Positions 52,698 to 63,316 of a DNA stretch of 64,000 nt are shown in pieces; the first letter of the stretch is position 1; every line of letters begins with the position of its first letter. Both the position numbers and the translations under genes were made by a program. The notes under the pieces are model-generated. The model was not told the origin of the DNA. It searched no databases and saw only the letters and a program-made list of their open reading frames with translations. This DNA comes from Mesorhizobium loti (GTDB lineage Bacteria > Pseudomonadota > Alphaproteobacteria > Rhizobiales > Rhizobiaceae). The stretch is from contig NZ_CP033334.1 of the NCBI RefSeq assembly GCF_013170705.1, positions 4,069,501-4,133,500 on the forward strand, given 5' to 3'.

Positions 52698-52862
52698 TCG
52701 TCGGCACTCCCTACCCGCTTGCGCATAGTTGCATCGGCGCCACGCGTCAGGCGGCATGGCACGATTCAGCCGGAATTCGGCGGAACGGATTCACGCAAGG
52801 CGAATTGACAGGAGCCGTCCGTTCGTGGTCCGGAGGCACTGCAAGCTATCGGGAAAGCAGGA

Positions 52863-53360
52863 ATGACTGAAGTACGGCCTAAAACGCCGCCGACCTACGA
52901 GCAGTTGAGGACGATGTCCGGGCAGGAACTGGGCGTCTCGGAATGGACCACGGTCGACCAGAACCGTATCAACCAGTTCGCCGAATGCACCGGCGACCAT
53001 CAATGGATCCATGTCGATCCCGAGCGGGCGCGGCGGCAAAGCCCGTTCCGCACGACGATCGCGCACGGCTACCTGACGCTGTCGATCATCGGCGCGCTGG
53101 CGCTCGGCATGGGCATAGTGCCCGAGAACACCCAGGCCGCCTTCAACTACGGCTTCGACAAGGTGCGCTTCCTCGCGCCGGTCAAGGTCGGCGCACGGAT
53201 CAGGCTGCGCACGGTCCTGCTTTCCATGGAAGACAGAGGGCCCGGCCAATACCTGATGAAGGCGGCCAACACCGTCGAGATCGAAGGCGAGGAAAAGCCG
53301 GCACTGACGGCCGAAACGCTGGTCATGCTTTACGAGCGCCGCAAACGCGCGGGGGCCTGA
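52863..53360 (+). CDS. MaoC family dehydratase
   Basis: A 165-residue hot-dog-fold protein. The (R)-specific hydratase motif is in ECTGDHQWIHVDPERA, with catalytic Asp and His, followed by FRTTIAHGYLTLSI. It would hydrate 2-enoyl-CoA to (R)-3-hydroxyacyl-CoA. It resembles rhizobial NodN-like MaoC proteins. It follows the phasin gene by 200 bases; both can serve polyhydroxybutyrate turnover, which is an inference from family roles. Confidence 0.88.
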   Translation: MTEVRPKTPPTYEQLRTMSGQELGVSEWTTVDQNRINQFAECTGDHQWIHVDPERARRQSPFRTTIAHGYLTLSIIGALALGMGIVPENTQAAFNYGFDKVRFLAPVKVGARIRLRTVLLSMEDRGPGQYLMKAANTVEIEGEEKPALTAETLVMLYERRKRAGA

Positions 53361-53389
53361 GCGCACCCCGCCCAAGCCCCTGCGGTTTT

Positions 53390-54593
53390 TCAGCTGACTG
53401 CGCCTTGCCGGCTCCGCAAACGCTTCAGCGCGCATAATGTCGTTACCGCGAGCACCGTGGCATAGAAGGCCAGCGGCCATGCCGTATCGCCGCCCAGCAG
53501 GATGACGAAGAACGTGCCTGCGATGCCCGTGATCAGGCTTTGGGCGCAGAAATAGAGCGCCACAGCGGTTCCCGCGACATCCCCGAACGCTTCGAGCGCG
53601 CCGTTCGCGGTGACCGATCCAGCAAGGACGATGCCTACCGCCATCACCCACATCGGCAGGACGAAGGTGACGAAAGAGGGCGCGGCGAATACCTGTCCGA
53701 TCACCAGCATCGATGCGCCGAGAAGCAACCATCGCCATGCCGCGTGCCAGGCTGCCCGCGGTGCCCCAGCGCGCGATGAATGGCCTGGCAAGCCGGGTGG
53801 TTGCGATCATCACCAGTGCCGCCGTCGCAAAGGCAAGGCTGAAACCGACCTGCGTGAAACCGGCACGATCGATGAGCACGCGCGGTGCCGTCGAGAAGAA
53901 CACGAAGAACGTGCCCATGGCCGCGGCGAAGCCGAGCGTATAGGTCCAGAAGGCAAAGCTGCGCAAGATCGGGCCGAAAGCCGGTCGCGTTCCGGAGTCA
54001 TTCAGGGCGCGCGTCTCGTGCCAGCGAAGCCAGGCATTAAGTGTGGCAGCCGTGGCCAGAACGCAGAGTGTGACGAAGATCGCACGCCAGCCGAAACCCT
54101 TGGCGATCACGGCGCCGGCGACCGGCCCCAGCGCCGGCACGAAGGCCAGCATGGAGCTGAACAGACCATAGATGACCGTGCCTTCAGATCGCTCCGCGTA
54201 CACATCCCGAACCGTGGCGAAGGTCGCGACCAGTACGGCGGACGCACCCATGGCCTGGATGACGCGGAGCACGACGAAGGCAATGGCAAGTGACGTGCCG
54301 GCAAGCGCGATGGAAGCGCTTGCGAACAGGAGGCCGCCGCCGAGCAGCACCGGGCGCCTGCCGATCCGATCGGAGACCGGGCCGAAGACGATTTGGCCGA
54401 GGCCAAGGGTGATCATGTAGAGGCTCAGCGTCAGCTGAATGACCGAAGGCGATGTCCCGAGAGCCTCCGGCATCAGCGGAACGACCGGCAGGTAGATGTC
54501 CATGGCCAGCGAGGCCAGGATATCGAAAGGCGCCATCAGCAGCAGCGCTGACGGCAAGGAATAGGCCCATATCGGGCGTTTTGGAAAAGGCAT
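53390..54593 (-). pseudogene. Bcr/CflA-type MFS efflux gene with a frameshift
   Basis: The start (MPFPKRPIWAYSLPSALLLMAPFDI) and the MFS motif GPVSDRIGRRPVLLGG are in one frame. After ARPFIARWGTAGSLARGMA (about 53750) the frame runs on in non-transporter sequence. The missing C-terminal helices (WRWLLLGASMLVIG..., ALYFCAQSLITGIAGTFF) continue in another frame to the stop at 53390. The repair needs one base skipped near 53720-53760. The intact product would be a 12-helix drug exporter of about 400 residues (chloramphenicol/bicyclomycin type). A sequencing error is also possible. Confidence 0.8.
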
Positions 54594-54816
54594 GATTGAG
54601 CATCCGCACAAATGGTGAGATTTGGCGGCGATCTGCCGTTTCCTGGATGGTCTGATTTGACGGGGCAGAAGGCCGCAACAACGAGATGTTGTCGCGGCTT
54701 ATTTGTCTGCTGACTTTGTGGTTCCCATACCGCTGTCCCGAAATTGACGTTGCAGGCATTCGCCTGCGCGCCGTTCAGTAACAGCCCGGGATCGGCTCGG
54801 CAACCGCCCGGGCAGG

Positions 54817-56262
54817 TCAGGAATTCCTGGGACGGGCACGGCCGGCAAAGCGGGGCGAGAACAGGGCGAGCAGCAGCGCAACCAGCGCCAGGGCCGTTGC
54901 CGTCTCAAAAGTGACCTGCATGCCCCGCGCGGCCGAGGCGGAGCCGAGAACATTCTGAGCACCAGCCGACGCAACCGCGAATATGGCGCCCATCAGGGAT
55001 GCGCCGGTGATGAGGCCGAGATTGCGCGACAGGTTGAGCAGGCCCGACATGACGCCGCGTTCGCCGGCGCCGACACCGGTCATGACGGCCGCATTGTTGG
55101 AGGTCTGGAACAGGGCATAGCCGAAGCAGGTGACGGTGATCGGAACGACATAGCTGGCAATGCCGAGTTTCGTCATGGCGAGCGAGAGCAGGAACGTGCC
55201 CGCGGCAAGGCTGGTGAGCCCGGCGACCATCATCCTGTTGGCCCCGAAGCGATCGGAAAGCCGCCCAGCCAGCAGCGCCGACAGGGTCGAGACCAGCGGC
55301 CCGGTTGAAAGCACCAAGCCGACCATCGCGGCATCGAGCCCCAACCCTCGCGACAGATAGAACGGGGCAACCACCAAGGTTGCCATCATCACCGTGGCGA
55401 CGATCAGGCTCATGGCCAGGCTGGCGCTGAGCCGCGGATCCCGGAAGCTGGCAAGCTGGATCAACGGGGTTTTCACTCTTGATTGCGTGACGACGAAGAG
55501 AACAACGCCGATGCCGGTCGCAACAAGCAGGCCAATTTTGAGCGCGCCGAAATTGCCTCGCCCAAGCGTCATGGCCAGTGCATACGCAGCCAGGGTCAGG
55601 GCCAGCAGGACAGTGCCTATCGCGTCGAACCCGCCTTGAGCGGTCTGCGCGTTCTTGTTGCTCGCGGGCAAGCCACGCCAGGCGAGGGCGAAGGTCAGGA
55701 GACCCAGCGGCACATTGACGAGAAAGATCGCGCGCCAGCCGAGGCCGGCGATCAGCAGGCCGCCGAGCGAGGGACCGAGGGTGGTGCCGATCGCCGACAT
55801 GGCGCCGAGCAGGCCCATGGCGCTGCCGGTCCGCTCCTTGCTGACGGTTTCGGCGACAAAGGCCAGCGTCAGCGCCATCATCAATGCGGCGCCAAGCCCC
55901 TGCACGGCGCGCGTGGCGATCAGCAGCCAGAGCGTCGGCGCCAAGCCGCAGAGCGCCGATGCCGATGTGAACAACGCGATGCCGCCAAGCAGCAGCGGCC
56001 GGCGTCCGAACATGTCGGCCAGCCGCCCGGCGCTGACGATCAGCGTGGTGATGGCGAGGAGGTAGGCCAGAACCACCCATTGCACGGCCTGGAACGACGC
56101 CCCGAACGTCTGCATCAGCGAGGGTAACCCGACACTCGCAATGCTGGTCCCGAGCGACGACAGCAGCGTGGCGAGCGACAGGCTTGCCAAGGCCCAGCCG
56201 ACCGCTTCTTTCTCTTGCGGGGCCGATGTCAGCCCATCTCGACCTTGTGTGGCGACTGCCAT
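54817..56262 (-). CDS. DHA2-type MFS transporter (14 helices)
   Basis: A 481-residue exporter. The MFS motif is RLADMFGRRPLLLGG, and motif C is MGLLGAMSAIGTTLGPSLGGLLIAGLGWRAIFLVNVP, typical of DHA2 drug:proton antiporters. GGAG lies before the ATG. It is divergent from a LysR regulator gene (128-base gap), which is likely to control it. The 223 bases after it hold nothing clear. Confidence 0.9.
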   Translation of the reverse strand: MAVATQGRDGLTSAPQEKEAVGWALASLSLATLLSSLGTSIASVGLPSLMQTFGASFQAVQWVVLAYLLAITTLIVSAGRLADMFGRRPLLLGGIALFTSASALCGLAPTLWLLIATRAVQGLGAALMMALTLAFVAETVSKERTGSAMGLLGAMSAIGTTLGPSLGGLLIAGLGWRAIFLVNVPLGLLTFALAWRGLPASNKNAQTAQGGFDAIGTVLLALTLAAYALAMTLGRGNFGALKIGLLVATGIGVVLFVVTQSRVKTPLIQLASFRDPRLSASLAMSLIVATVMMATLVVAPFYLSRGLGLDAAMVGLVLSTGPLVSTLSALLAGRLSDRFGANRMMVAGLTSLAAGTFLLSLAMTKLGIASYVVPITVTCFGYALFQTSNNAAVMTGVGAGERGVMSGLLNLSRNLGLITGASLMGAIFAVASAGAQNVLGSASAARGMQVTFETATALALVALLLALFSPRFAGRARPRNS

Positions 56263-56390
56263 GGCGATCTCCTTTCATTCGCTCCGGAACCGGAGCCATC
56301 GGAGATCTAGTCTTGTGGTTGATATGGCGGAAGGCGCAGCATTTGCATCATATTCATGCGTCAAACGCCACATCATGTTATGATCCAAAG

Positions 56391-57281
56391 ATGGCGTCTC
56401 CTGATCTCAATTTGCTGTTTGCTCTCGACGTGCTGCTGGCGGAAGGCAGCGTGGCCCGCGCCGCGCGCCGCCTGCGGCTCAGCCCCTCGGCGATGAGCCG
56501 GACGCTGGCGCGGCTGCGCGAGGCAACGGGCGATCCTCTGCTGGTGCGGGCCGGGCGCGGCCTGGTGGCGACGCCGCGTGCGGAGGAATTGCGGCGGCAG
56601 GTCGGCCCCGTCGTCCAGGACGCGGAGGTGCTGCTGCGTCCTGCTGAGTTGCTCGATCCCGCAAGCCTGGACAAGGTCTTCACCCTGCGCACCAATGAGG
56701 GTTTCGTCGAGGAATTCGGTCCTCGTCTCGTCGCGCGCATCGAGGTCGATGCGCCAGGAGTACGGCTGCGTTTCGCGCCGAAATCCGACAAGGATGTGCT
56801 GTCGCTGCGCGACGCGGCGATCGACCTGGAAATCGGCGTCGCCGGCGAAACCGGACCCGAAGTGCGCATCCAGGCCCTGTTTCGCGACCGCTTCATTGGT
56901 GCTGTTCGAGCCGGCCATCCCTTGAGCGAAGGCACGGTGACGCCAGAGCGTTATGCGGCGGGCCGGCATATCAGCGTTTCGCGGCGTGGCCGCGAGAAAG
57001 GGCCGATCGACGAGGCTTTGAGCGCGCTTGGCTTGCGGCGGACGGTCGTGTGCATGGTTTCGGGTTTCTCGGCGGCACTCGCCATGGCGCGCGCCTCGGA
57101 CCTGATCGCCAGCGTGCCCGAGCGGCACACGGCCGGCGCGCGCGCCGGCATGCACAGTTTTCCACTGCCTGTCACGACCGTGGAGGTCACCATTTCGATG
57201 CTCTGGCATCCGCGCCTCGATGCCGATCCGGCGCAGCGCTGGATGCGCGACTGCGTGCGGGAGGTCTGTACGGGGCGCTGA
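56391..57281 (+). CDS. LysR family transcriptional regulator
   Basis: A 296-residue regulator. The helix-turn-helix is LDVLLAEGSVARAARRLRLSPSAMSRTLARLREATGDPLLVRAGRG; the rest is a substrate-binding-like sensor domain. The divergent MFS gene is its likely target. The gap contains CATCATATTCATGCG and CATCATGTTATG, AT-rich sites of the T-N11-A kind. Confidence 0.9.
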   Translation: MASPDLNLLFALDVLLAEGSVARAARRLRLSPSAMSRTLARLREATGDPLLVRAGRGLVATPRAEELRRQVGPVVQDAEVLLRPAELLDPASLDKVFTLRTNEGFVEEFGPRLVARIEVDAPGVRLRFAPKSDKDVLSLRDAAIDLEIGVAGETGPEVRIQALFRDRFIGAVRAGHPLSEGTVTPERYAAGRHISVSRRGREKGPIDEALSALGLRRTVVCMVSGFSAALAMARASDLIASVPERHTAGARAGMHSFPLPVTTVEVTISMLWHPRLDADPAQRWMRDCVREVCTGR

Positions 57282-57283
57282 GA

Positions 57284-58723
57284 TCAGCGTGCCATCGCGG
57301 CCTCAAGCACCTTGAAGATCCGCTGGTCTTCGCACTGGGCGACGTTGAAGCGCAGGAAACGGCTGGCCGTCTGCGACAGGCTGAATGCGTTGCCAGGCGC
57401 CAGCACGACGTTGTCGGCCAGGGCATGGCGTGCAACGTCGGCCGCGTCCACGCCGTCGGGCAGGCCGCACCACAGGAACAGGCCGGCCGGCTGGTCGATC
57501 CAGGGCGTGACGCCGATCGCCTTCAGGCGAGTGCCGGTCTCGGCCATGGCGCGCGCAAGCTTGGCGCGCAGCAGATCCATATGCTTGCGGTAGCTGCCGT
57601 CCTTGAGCAGCGTCAGCACCAGTTCGGCCGCCAGCCGTCCGCCGCCGAAGGTGGTGGCGATCTTGAGGTCGGTCAGGCCCTCGATCCAGTCGCGGGGCGC
57701 TGCGATGAAACCGCAGCGGACCGAGGCCGACAGCGTCTTGGAGAAGCTGCCGATCTGGACGACGCGATGCAGCCCATCGAAGGCCGCCAGCCTGGGGGCA
57801 GGGGTGTGCTCGAAATCGGCGAAGATGTCGTCCTCGACGATGGTCAGGTCCGACTGGTCGGCGAGCTTGAGCAGACGATGCGCGGTGACCGGTGACAGGA
57901 TTGCGCCGGTCGGGTTGTGGATGGCGGAGTTGGTGATGTAGAGGCGCGGCCGGTGTTCGGCGAGCGCCTGCGCGAACAGCTCGATATCAGGCCCCGACGG
58001 CGTGTAAGGAACACTGACGACCTTGGCGCGGTGGGCGCGCAGCAAAGCGTGGAAATTGAAGTAGCAGGGATCGTCGACCAGCACCGTGTCGGCGGGCTCG
58101 ATCAGGAACCGGCACAGGAGGTCAATGGCCTGCGTGCCCGATTCCGTCAGCATGATCTGTTCAGGCGAGGCTTCGATGCCATGCCCGGCCATGCGCCGCG
58201 CCAAGAGTTGCCGCAGCGGCGGCAGGCCGAGCGGCGTGCCGTAGTCGGCAAGCGCGGCATCATCGGCGCGCGCTGCCGTGCGTAGCGCGCGACGCAGTCC
58301 GGCCTGGGGCATCCATGCGGCCGGCAGCCAGCCGCAGCCAGGTTTCAGCACCTCGTCGCCGGCGTCCAGCGACTGGCGCGAGACCCAGAGCGGATCGACG
58401 GCACGGTCGAGCCGGGGACCGATCTCGGCCAACGACAGCGGCGCTAGCGAGCCGGCGGCATAGAAGCCTGAGCCCGGCCGGGAGCGGATCGTGCCTTCGG
58501 CGGCCAGCCGCTCATAGGCTTCGACCACGGTGGACTTGGACACCTGCATGGATTGCGCGAAGGCGCGGATCGACGGCAGCCGGGCTCCCGGCGTCAGGCT
58601 GCGCGCGGCGATCCTTTGGCGGATGGCCGCCATGACGCTTTCGACCAGAGTGGGGGCGCCCAGGGCGCGCGCGCCATCAGTTTCCAAGGCGAGGTTGCTC
58701 ATCCGTACTGCCCGTGATGCCAT
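57284..58723 (-). CDS. MocR-type PLP-dependent transcriptional regulator
   Basis: A 479-residue fusion. The N-terminal GntR winged helix (about 25-95) has LPSIRAFAQSMQVSKSTVVEAYERLAAEGTIRSRPGSGFY. The C-terminal aminotransferase-like domain has NPTGAILSP and the PLP lysine in GSFSKTLSASVRCGF. It should regulate the divergent EamA transporter gene. The ATG at 58723 is at the edge of the gap; an ATG at 58702 is also possible. Confidence 0.88.
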   Translation of the reverse strand: MASRAVRMSNLALETDGARALGAPTLVESVMAAIRQRIAARSLTPGARLPSIRAFAQSMQVSKSTVVEAYERLAAEGTIRSRPGSGFYAAGSLAPLSLAEIGPRLDRAVDPLWVSRQSLDAGDEVLKPGCGWLPAAWMPQAGLRRALRTAARADDAALADYGTPLGLPPLRQLLARRMAGHGIEASPEQIMLTESGTQAIDLLCRFLIEPADTVLVDDPCYFNFHALLRAHRAKVVSVPYTPSGPDIELFAQALAEHRPRLYITNSAIHNPTGAILSPVTAHRLLKLADQSDLTIVEDDIFADFEHTPAPRLAAFDGLHRVVQIGSFSKTLSASVRCGFIAAPRDWIEGLTDLKIATTFGGGRLAAELVLTLLKDGSYRKHMDLLRAKLARAMAETGTRLKAIGVTPWIDQPAGLFLWCGLPDGVDAADVARHALADNVVLAPGNAFSLSQTASRFLRFNVAQCEDQRIFKVLEAAMAR

Positions 58724-58807
58724 TACAGTTTCGCTGAATTGTACCCCATTGTCTCTGGCTGTGCCATGGCATCTGCCAGATACAGGGCGAAAGACATGGA
58801 GCCTGGA

Positions 58808-59671
58808 ATGGACAAGACCGCGAACGGTTGGCTGAACGGATTTATCGGCGTGCTGATCTTCTCAGGCTCGCTGCCGGCGACGCGCGTTGCCGTGATGGAT
58901 TTCGATCCGACATTCGTGACGTCAGCCCGCGCCGCGATTGCCGGATTGCTTGGCCTGGCAATGCTGCTCTTGTTCCGCCAGAAACGCCCGGAACGGGGCG
59001 ATCTCTTGTCGCTGGCGATCGTCGCGCTTGGGGTGGTGGTCGGCTTTCCCTTGCTGACCGCGCTGGCGCTGAAGCACGTCACCTCAGCCCACTCGATCAT
59101 CTTCGTCGGCCTGCTGCCACTGGCAACGGCGATCTTCGGCGTGCTGCGCGGCGGCGAGCGGCCAAGACCGGCGTTCTGGCTGTTTTCGTGCATCGGCAGC
59201 GCGCTCGTCGCTGGCTTTGCGTTGATGCAAGGCGTGACCGCGTCACCGCTCGGCGACGGCCTGATGCTGGGCGCCGTCGTCGTGTGCGGATTGGGCTACG
59301 CCGAGGGCGCCGCGCTGTCGCGCAGGCTCGGCGGCTGGCAAGTGATCTGCTGGGCGCTGACGCTGTCGCTGCCGATCATGCTGGTGCTGACTTTCGTGAC
59401 GCTGCCGCCGTCCTTTGCCGCCGTCGGCGCCCACGCCTGGATCGGGCTCGCCTATGTCTCTCTGTTCAGCATGCTGATCGGCTTCGTGTTCTGGTATCGG
59501 GGGCTGGCGCAAGGCGGCATTGCCGCGGTGGGCCAGCTGCAATTGCTGCAGCCCTTCTTCGGCCTGGCGCTCGCGGCGAGCCTGCTGCACGAGCAGGTCA
59601 GCCCGCTGATGGTGGTAGTCACGCTGGGCGTCGTGGCGTGCGTGTTCGGGGCGAAGAAGTTCGCGCGCTAG
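58808..59671 (+). CDS. EamA/DMT family transporter
   Basis: A 287-residue, ten-helix drug/metabolite transporter made of two EamA repeats. Typical parts are FSGSLPATRVAVMDFDPTFVTSARAAIAGLLG and AYVSLFSMLIGFVFWYRGLAQGG. Likely exports amino acids or similar metabolites. GGAG lies before the ATG at 58808. It shares its promoter region with the MocR gene. Confidence 0.9.
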   Translation: MDKTANGWLNGFIGVLIFSGSLPATRVAVMDFDPTFVTSARAAIAGLLGLAMLLLFRQKRPERGDLLSLAIVALGVVVGFPLLTALALKHVTSAHSIIFVGLLPLATAIFGVLRGGERPRPAFWLFSCIGSALVAGFALMQGVTASPLGDGLMLGAVVVCGLGYAEGAALSRRLGGWQVICWALTLSLPIMLVLTFVTLPPSFAAVGAHAWIGLAYVSLFSMLIGFVFWYRGLAQGGIAAVGQLQLLQPFFGLALAASLLHEQVSPLMVVVTLGVVACVFGAKKFAR

Positions 59672-59692
59672 TTCGGCAAACGACGCCCGCCT

Positions 59693-60733
<1,041 letters not shown>

Positions 60734-60843
60734 CGGTCACTCCACCCTGCGTACTGTCCGTGGAAACGATAGCCGATTCCCTGTCCGGTCAAGCGGAAAT
60801 CGATTCCGCCAGCCTTGCCAGCCCGCCGAACCAGCCCGGGCGC

Positions 60844-61305
60844 TCAGCCGTTTTCGCGGTCGCGGAAATCGGCAAGTCTGGTGTCCCCGGGAACAAGCAC
60901 CCGACCATCCTCGGCATGCACTTCCAAGCGCCTGATCGGCCGTCCGCTCCGCGTATCGACCATGAAAGTATAGGGCTCGCCCGGTCCGGAGAAATAGGTT
61001 TCGCCCCATTGCCGCAGGGCGACCAGGACATAGAACAGGCCGCGCCCCTTTTCTGTAAGCACATATTCATGGTGCGCGCTGCCGTCGGGAGCCGGCACTG
61101 TCTCGAGAATGCCGTGCGCAACCAGATTGCGCAGCCGCGCCGACAGGATGTTCTTGGCGACGCCGAGGCTCTTCTGGAATTCGCCGAAGCGGCGCAAGCC
61201 GTCGAAGGCGTCGCGCACGATGAGCAGAGACCACCAGTCGCCGATCGCATCCAGCGGCCGCGCGATCAGGCAATCCGCCTGGTGGTGGCTCGTTCGTTTC
61301 ACCAT
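60844..61305 (-). CDS. HxlR family transcriptional regulator
   Basis: A 153-residue winged-helix regulator. It has the HxlR start DCLIARPLDAIGDWWSLLIVRDAFDGLRRFGEFQKSLGVAKNILSARLRNLVAHGIL, with Cys12 at the N-terminal position used in redox/aldehyde sensing in other HxlR proteins. A C-terminal extension of about 40 residues is beta-rich. It is divergent from an MFS gene, with a perfect palindrome between them. Confidence 0.88.
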   Translation of the reverse strand: MVKRTSHHQADCLIARPLDAIGDWWSLLIVRDAFDGLRRFGEFQKSLGVAKNILSARLRNLVAHGILETVPAPDGSAHHEYVLTEKGRGLFYVLVALRQWGETYFSGPGEPYTFMVDTRSGRPIRRLEVHAEDGRVLVPGDTRLADFRDRENG

Positions 61306-61371
61306 GGCAGTCGTTGGTCCAGAACAATCATGTCGGTTGCAAGATAAAACTGATTTGGCTATCCAGCAAGT

Positions 61372-61388
61372 GGTTTCAAGTTGAAACC
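61372..61388. promoter_or_regulatory. Perfect 17-bp palindrome, HxlR operator candidate
   Basis: GGTTTCAA-G-TTGAAACC lies between the divergent HxlR and MFS genes. A weaker copy, GGTTGCAAGATAAAAC, lies about 37 bases upstream (61335). HxlR dimers bind such sites. Confidence 0.7.
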
Positions 61389-61404
61389 TATTGTGGAGAG
61401 CGAC

Positions 61405-62649
61405 ATGAATCTGCAGGTTGTGGACGGCGTGGCAACAGGAGCGGAGCGGGCTGACAGGCTGCCGCGGGCAATACCAGCTTCGCCACCGGGATTGTCGGGA
61501 ATGACGGCGCTGGTCTTCGCCATTGCCTGTGGCCTGAGCGTCGCCAACGTCTATTTCGCCCATCCGCTGCTTGACGCCATAGCGCATGATTTCGCCATCG
61601 CGCCGGCCTCGGTGGGCATTGTGGTGACGGTCACGCAGATCGGCTACACGCTCGGCCTGTTCTTCATCGTGCCGCTTGGCGATCTCTTCGATCGCCGCAA
61701 GCTCATCGCCGGGCAGGCGGTGCTTTCCGCCGTGGCGCTGGGTGCGGTCGGGATTGCGCCGAGCGCCGCGATGCTGCTGGCAAGCCTCGCGATCGTCGGG
61801 CTCCTTGCGGTAGTGGTGCAGGTGCTGGTGGCTTACGCCGCCGATCTCGCCGTGCCATCCGAGCGGGGGCGGGCGGTCGGCACCGTCACCAGCGGCGTCA
61901 TCCTTGGCATCCTGCTTGCACGCTTCGTCGCCGGCGTCGTCGCCGACTTCGCCGGCTGGCGCTGGGTCTATCTTGTCTCGGCGGCGCTGACGCTCGTCAT
62001 GGCGGTGGTTCTCTACCTTATCCTGCCGCGCCACGAGGCGGCGCGGCCCCACACATCCTATCCGCGCCTGCTGGGCTCGGTGGTGCTGCTGTTCGTGCAG
62101 GAACCGCTGCTGCGCGTGCGTGCGGTGCTGGCCATGCTGATCTTCGCCACTTTCAACGTGCTGTGGGCGCCGCTGGTGCTGCCGCTGAGCGCTGCGCCAT
62201 TTTCACTCTCGCATACCGAGATCGGGCTGTTCGGCCTTGCCGGCGTCGCCGGCGCATTGGGCGCGCGCTGGACGGGAGGCTTGGTCGATCGCGGGCGCGG
62301 GCACCTGGTCACCGGCCTCAGCCTGCTTCTGATGACGGCCGCCTGGCTGCCGATCGCCTTCATGGGTCTGTCGCTGTGGTTGCTTGTCGCCGGCATCGTC
62401 ATGCTGGACCTGGCGATCCAGGCCGTCCATGTCACCAATCAGAGCCTGATTTTTTCGCGCCGGCCGGATGCGCGCAGCCGGCTGGTCGGCGGCTACATGA
62501 TCTTCTATTCGCTTGGCAGCGCGCTCGGCTCGATCGCTTCGACCATGACTTACGGCGCCTTTGGCTGGAGCGGCGTCTGTCTGCTTGGGGTGGGCATCGG
62601 CCTGTTCGCTTTGGCTTTCTGGGCGCTCACGCTGCGCGTGGGTCGGTAG
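61405..62649 (+). CDS. MFS transporter controlled by the HxlR regulator
   Basis: A 414-residue, 12-helix exporter. It starts with a hydrophilic N-terminus and AIACGLSVANVYFAHPLLDAIAHDF, then the MFS motif PLGDLFDRRKLIAG. It resembles the YnfM/arabinose-like efflux families. GGAG lies before the ATG at 61405. Confidence 0.9.
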   Translation: MNLQVVDGVATGAERADRLPRAIPASPPGLSGMTALVFAIACGLSVANVYFAHPLLDAIAHDFAIAPASVGIVVTVTQIGYTLGLFFIVPLGDLFDRRKLIAGQAVLSAVALGAVGIAPSAAMLLASLAIVGLLAVVVQVLVAYAADLAVPSERGRAVGTVTSGVILGILLARFVAGVVADFAGWRWVYLVSAALTLVMAVVLYLILPRHEAARPHTSYPRLLGSVVLLFVQEPLLRVRAVLAMLIFATFNVLWAPLVLPLSAAPFSLSHTEIGLFGLAGVAGALGARWTGGLVDRGRGHLVTGLSLLLMTAAWLPIAFMGLSLWLLVAGIVMLDLAIQAVHVTNQSLIFSRRPDARSRLVGGYMIFYSLGSALGSIASTMTYGAFGWSGVCLLGVGIGLFALAFWALTLRVGR

Positions 62650-62654
62650 AGGCC

Positions 62655-63305
62655 CTATTCGGCATCGATCTGGTTCTGCGGCGCGGCTTTCTGGAAGGCT
62701 GGCAGTGCCATGCAGGCGGCATGGATGCGGGCGATTGTCGGGTAAGGCGCCATGTCGACGCCGAAGCGGGCATTGTTGGTGACCTGCGCGGCCAGGCAGA
62801 TATCGGCCAGCCCCGGCGCCTCGCCGTGGCAGAAAGTTCCGGTATCGGGCGACGAAGCCAGAATCTTTTCAAGCGGCTGAAAGCCTTCGTTCACCCAGTG
62901 GCGGAACCAGTTGGTGATGTCCTGGTCGCCGGCGCTGAACAAAGTGCGCAGCGAGGTCAGCACGCGCAGATTGTTCACCGGGTGGATGTCGCAGGCGATC
63001 GTCTGTGCCAGCATTCTGACGCGCGCCCGGCCAAGTGCGTCTTTCGGCAGCAGCGGCGGTGCGGGCTGGAGTTCGTCGAGATATTCGATGATGGCCAGCG
63101 ACTGCGTTAAAAGCGTGCCGTCGTCGAGCACCAATGCCGGCACCAGCCCCTGCGGGTTGACCGCGAGATAGGCCGGCTCAAGATGCTCGCCATGGCGCAG
63201 ATGATGCGGGACGTAGTCGTAGCTCATCCCCTTCATCTCCAGCGCGATCCGCACCCGATACGAGGTGGAGGAGCGGTAGTAGTTGTGCAGGACGATGTCG
63301 CTCAT
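62655..63305 (-). CDS. maiA: Zeta-class GST: maleylacetoacetate/maleylpyruvate isomerase
   Basis: A 216-residue glutathione-dependent cis-trans isomerase. The active-site motif is YYRSSTSYRVRIAL (SSxS-R), the substrate loop NPQGLVPALVLDDG and QSLAIIEYLDEL. It works in tyrosine/homogentisate or gentisate breakdown; the position next to a short FAH-type hydrolase fits either. Its ATG has a poor ribosome binding site and follows the FAH stop by 11 bases. Confidence 0.88.
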   Translation of the reverse strand: MSDIVLHNYYRSSTSYRVRIALEMKGMSYDYVPHHLRHGEHLEPAYLAVNPQGLVPALVLDDGTLLTQSLAIIEYLDELQPAPPLLPKDALGRARVRMLAQTIACDIHPVNNLRVLTSLRTLFSAGDQDITNWFRHWVNEGFQPLEKILASSPDTGTFCHGEAPGLADICLAAQVTNNARFGVDMAPYPTIARIHAACMALPAFQKAAPQNQIDAE

Positions 63306-63316
63306 GGCTCTGTCGT

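Noticed and set aside
52791..53400. C-terminal continuation of the MFS open frame past the frameshift
   Set aside because: It is antisense to the MaoC gene and has no transporter character; the real C-terminus is in the other frame.
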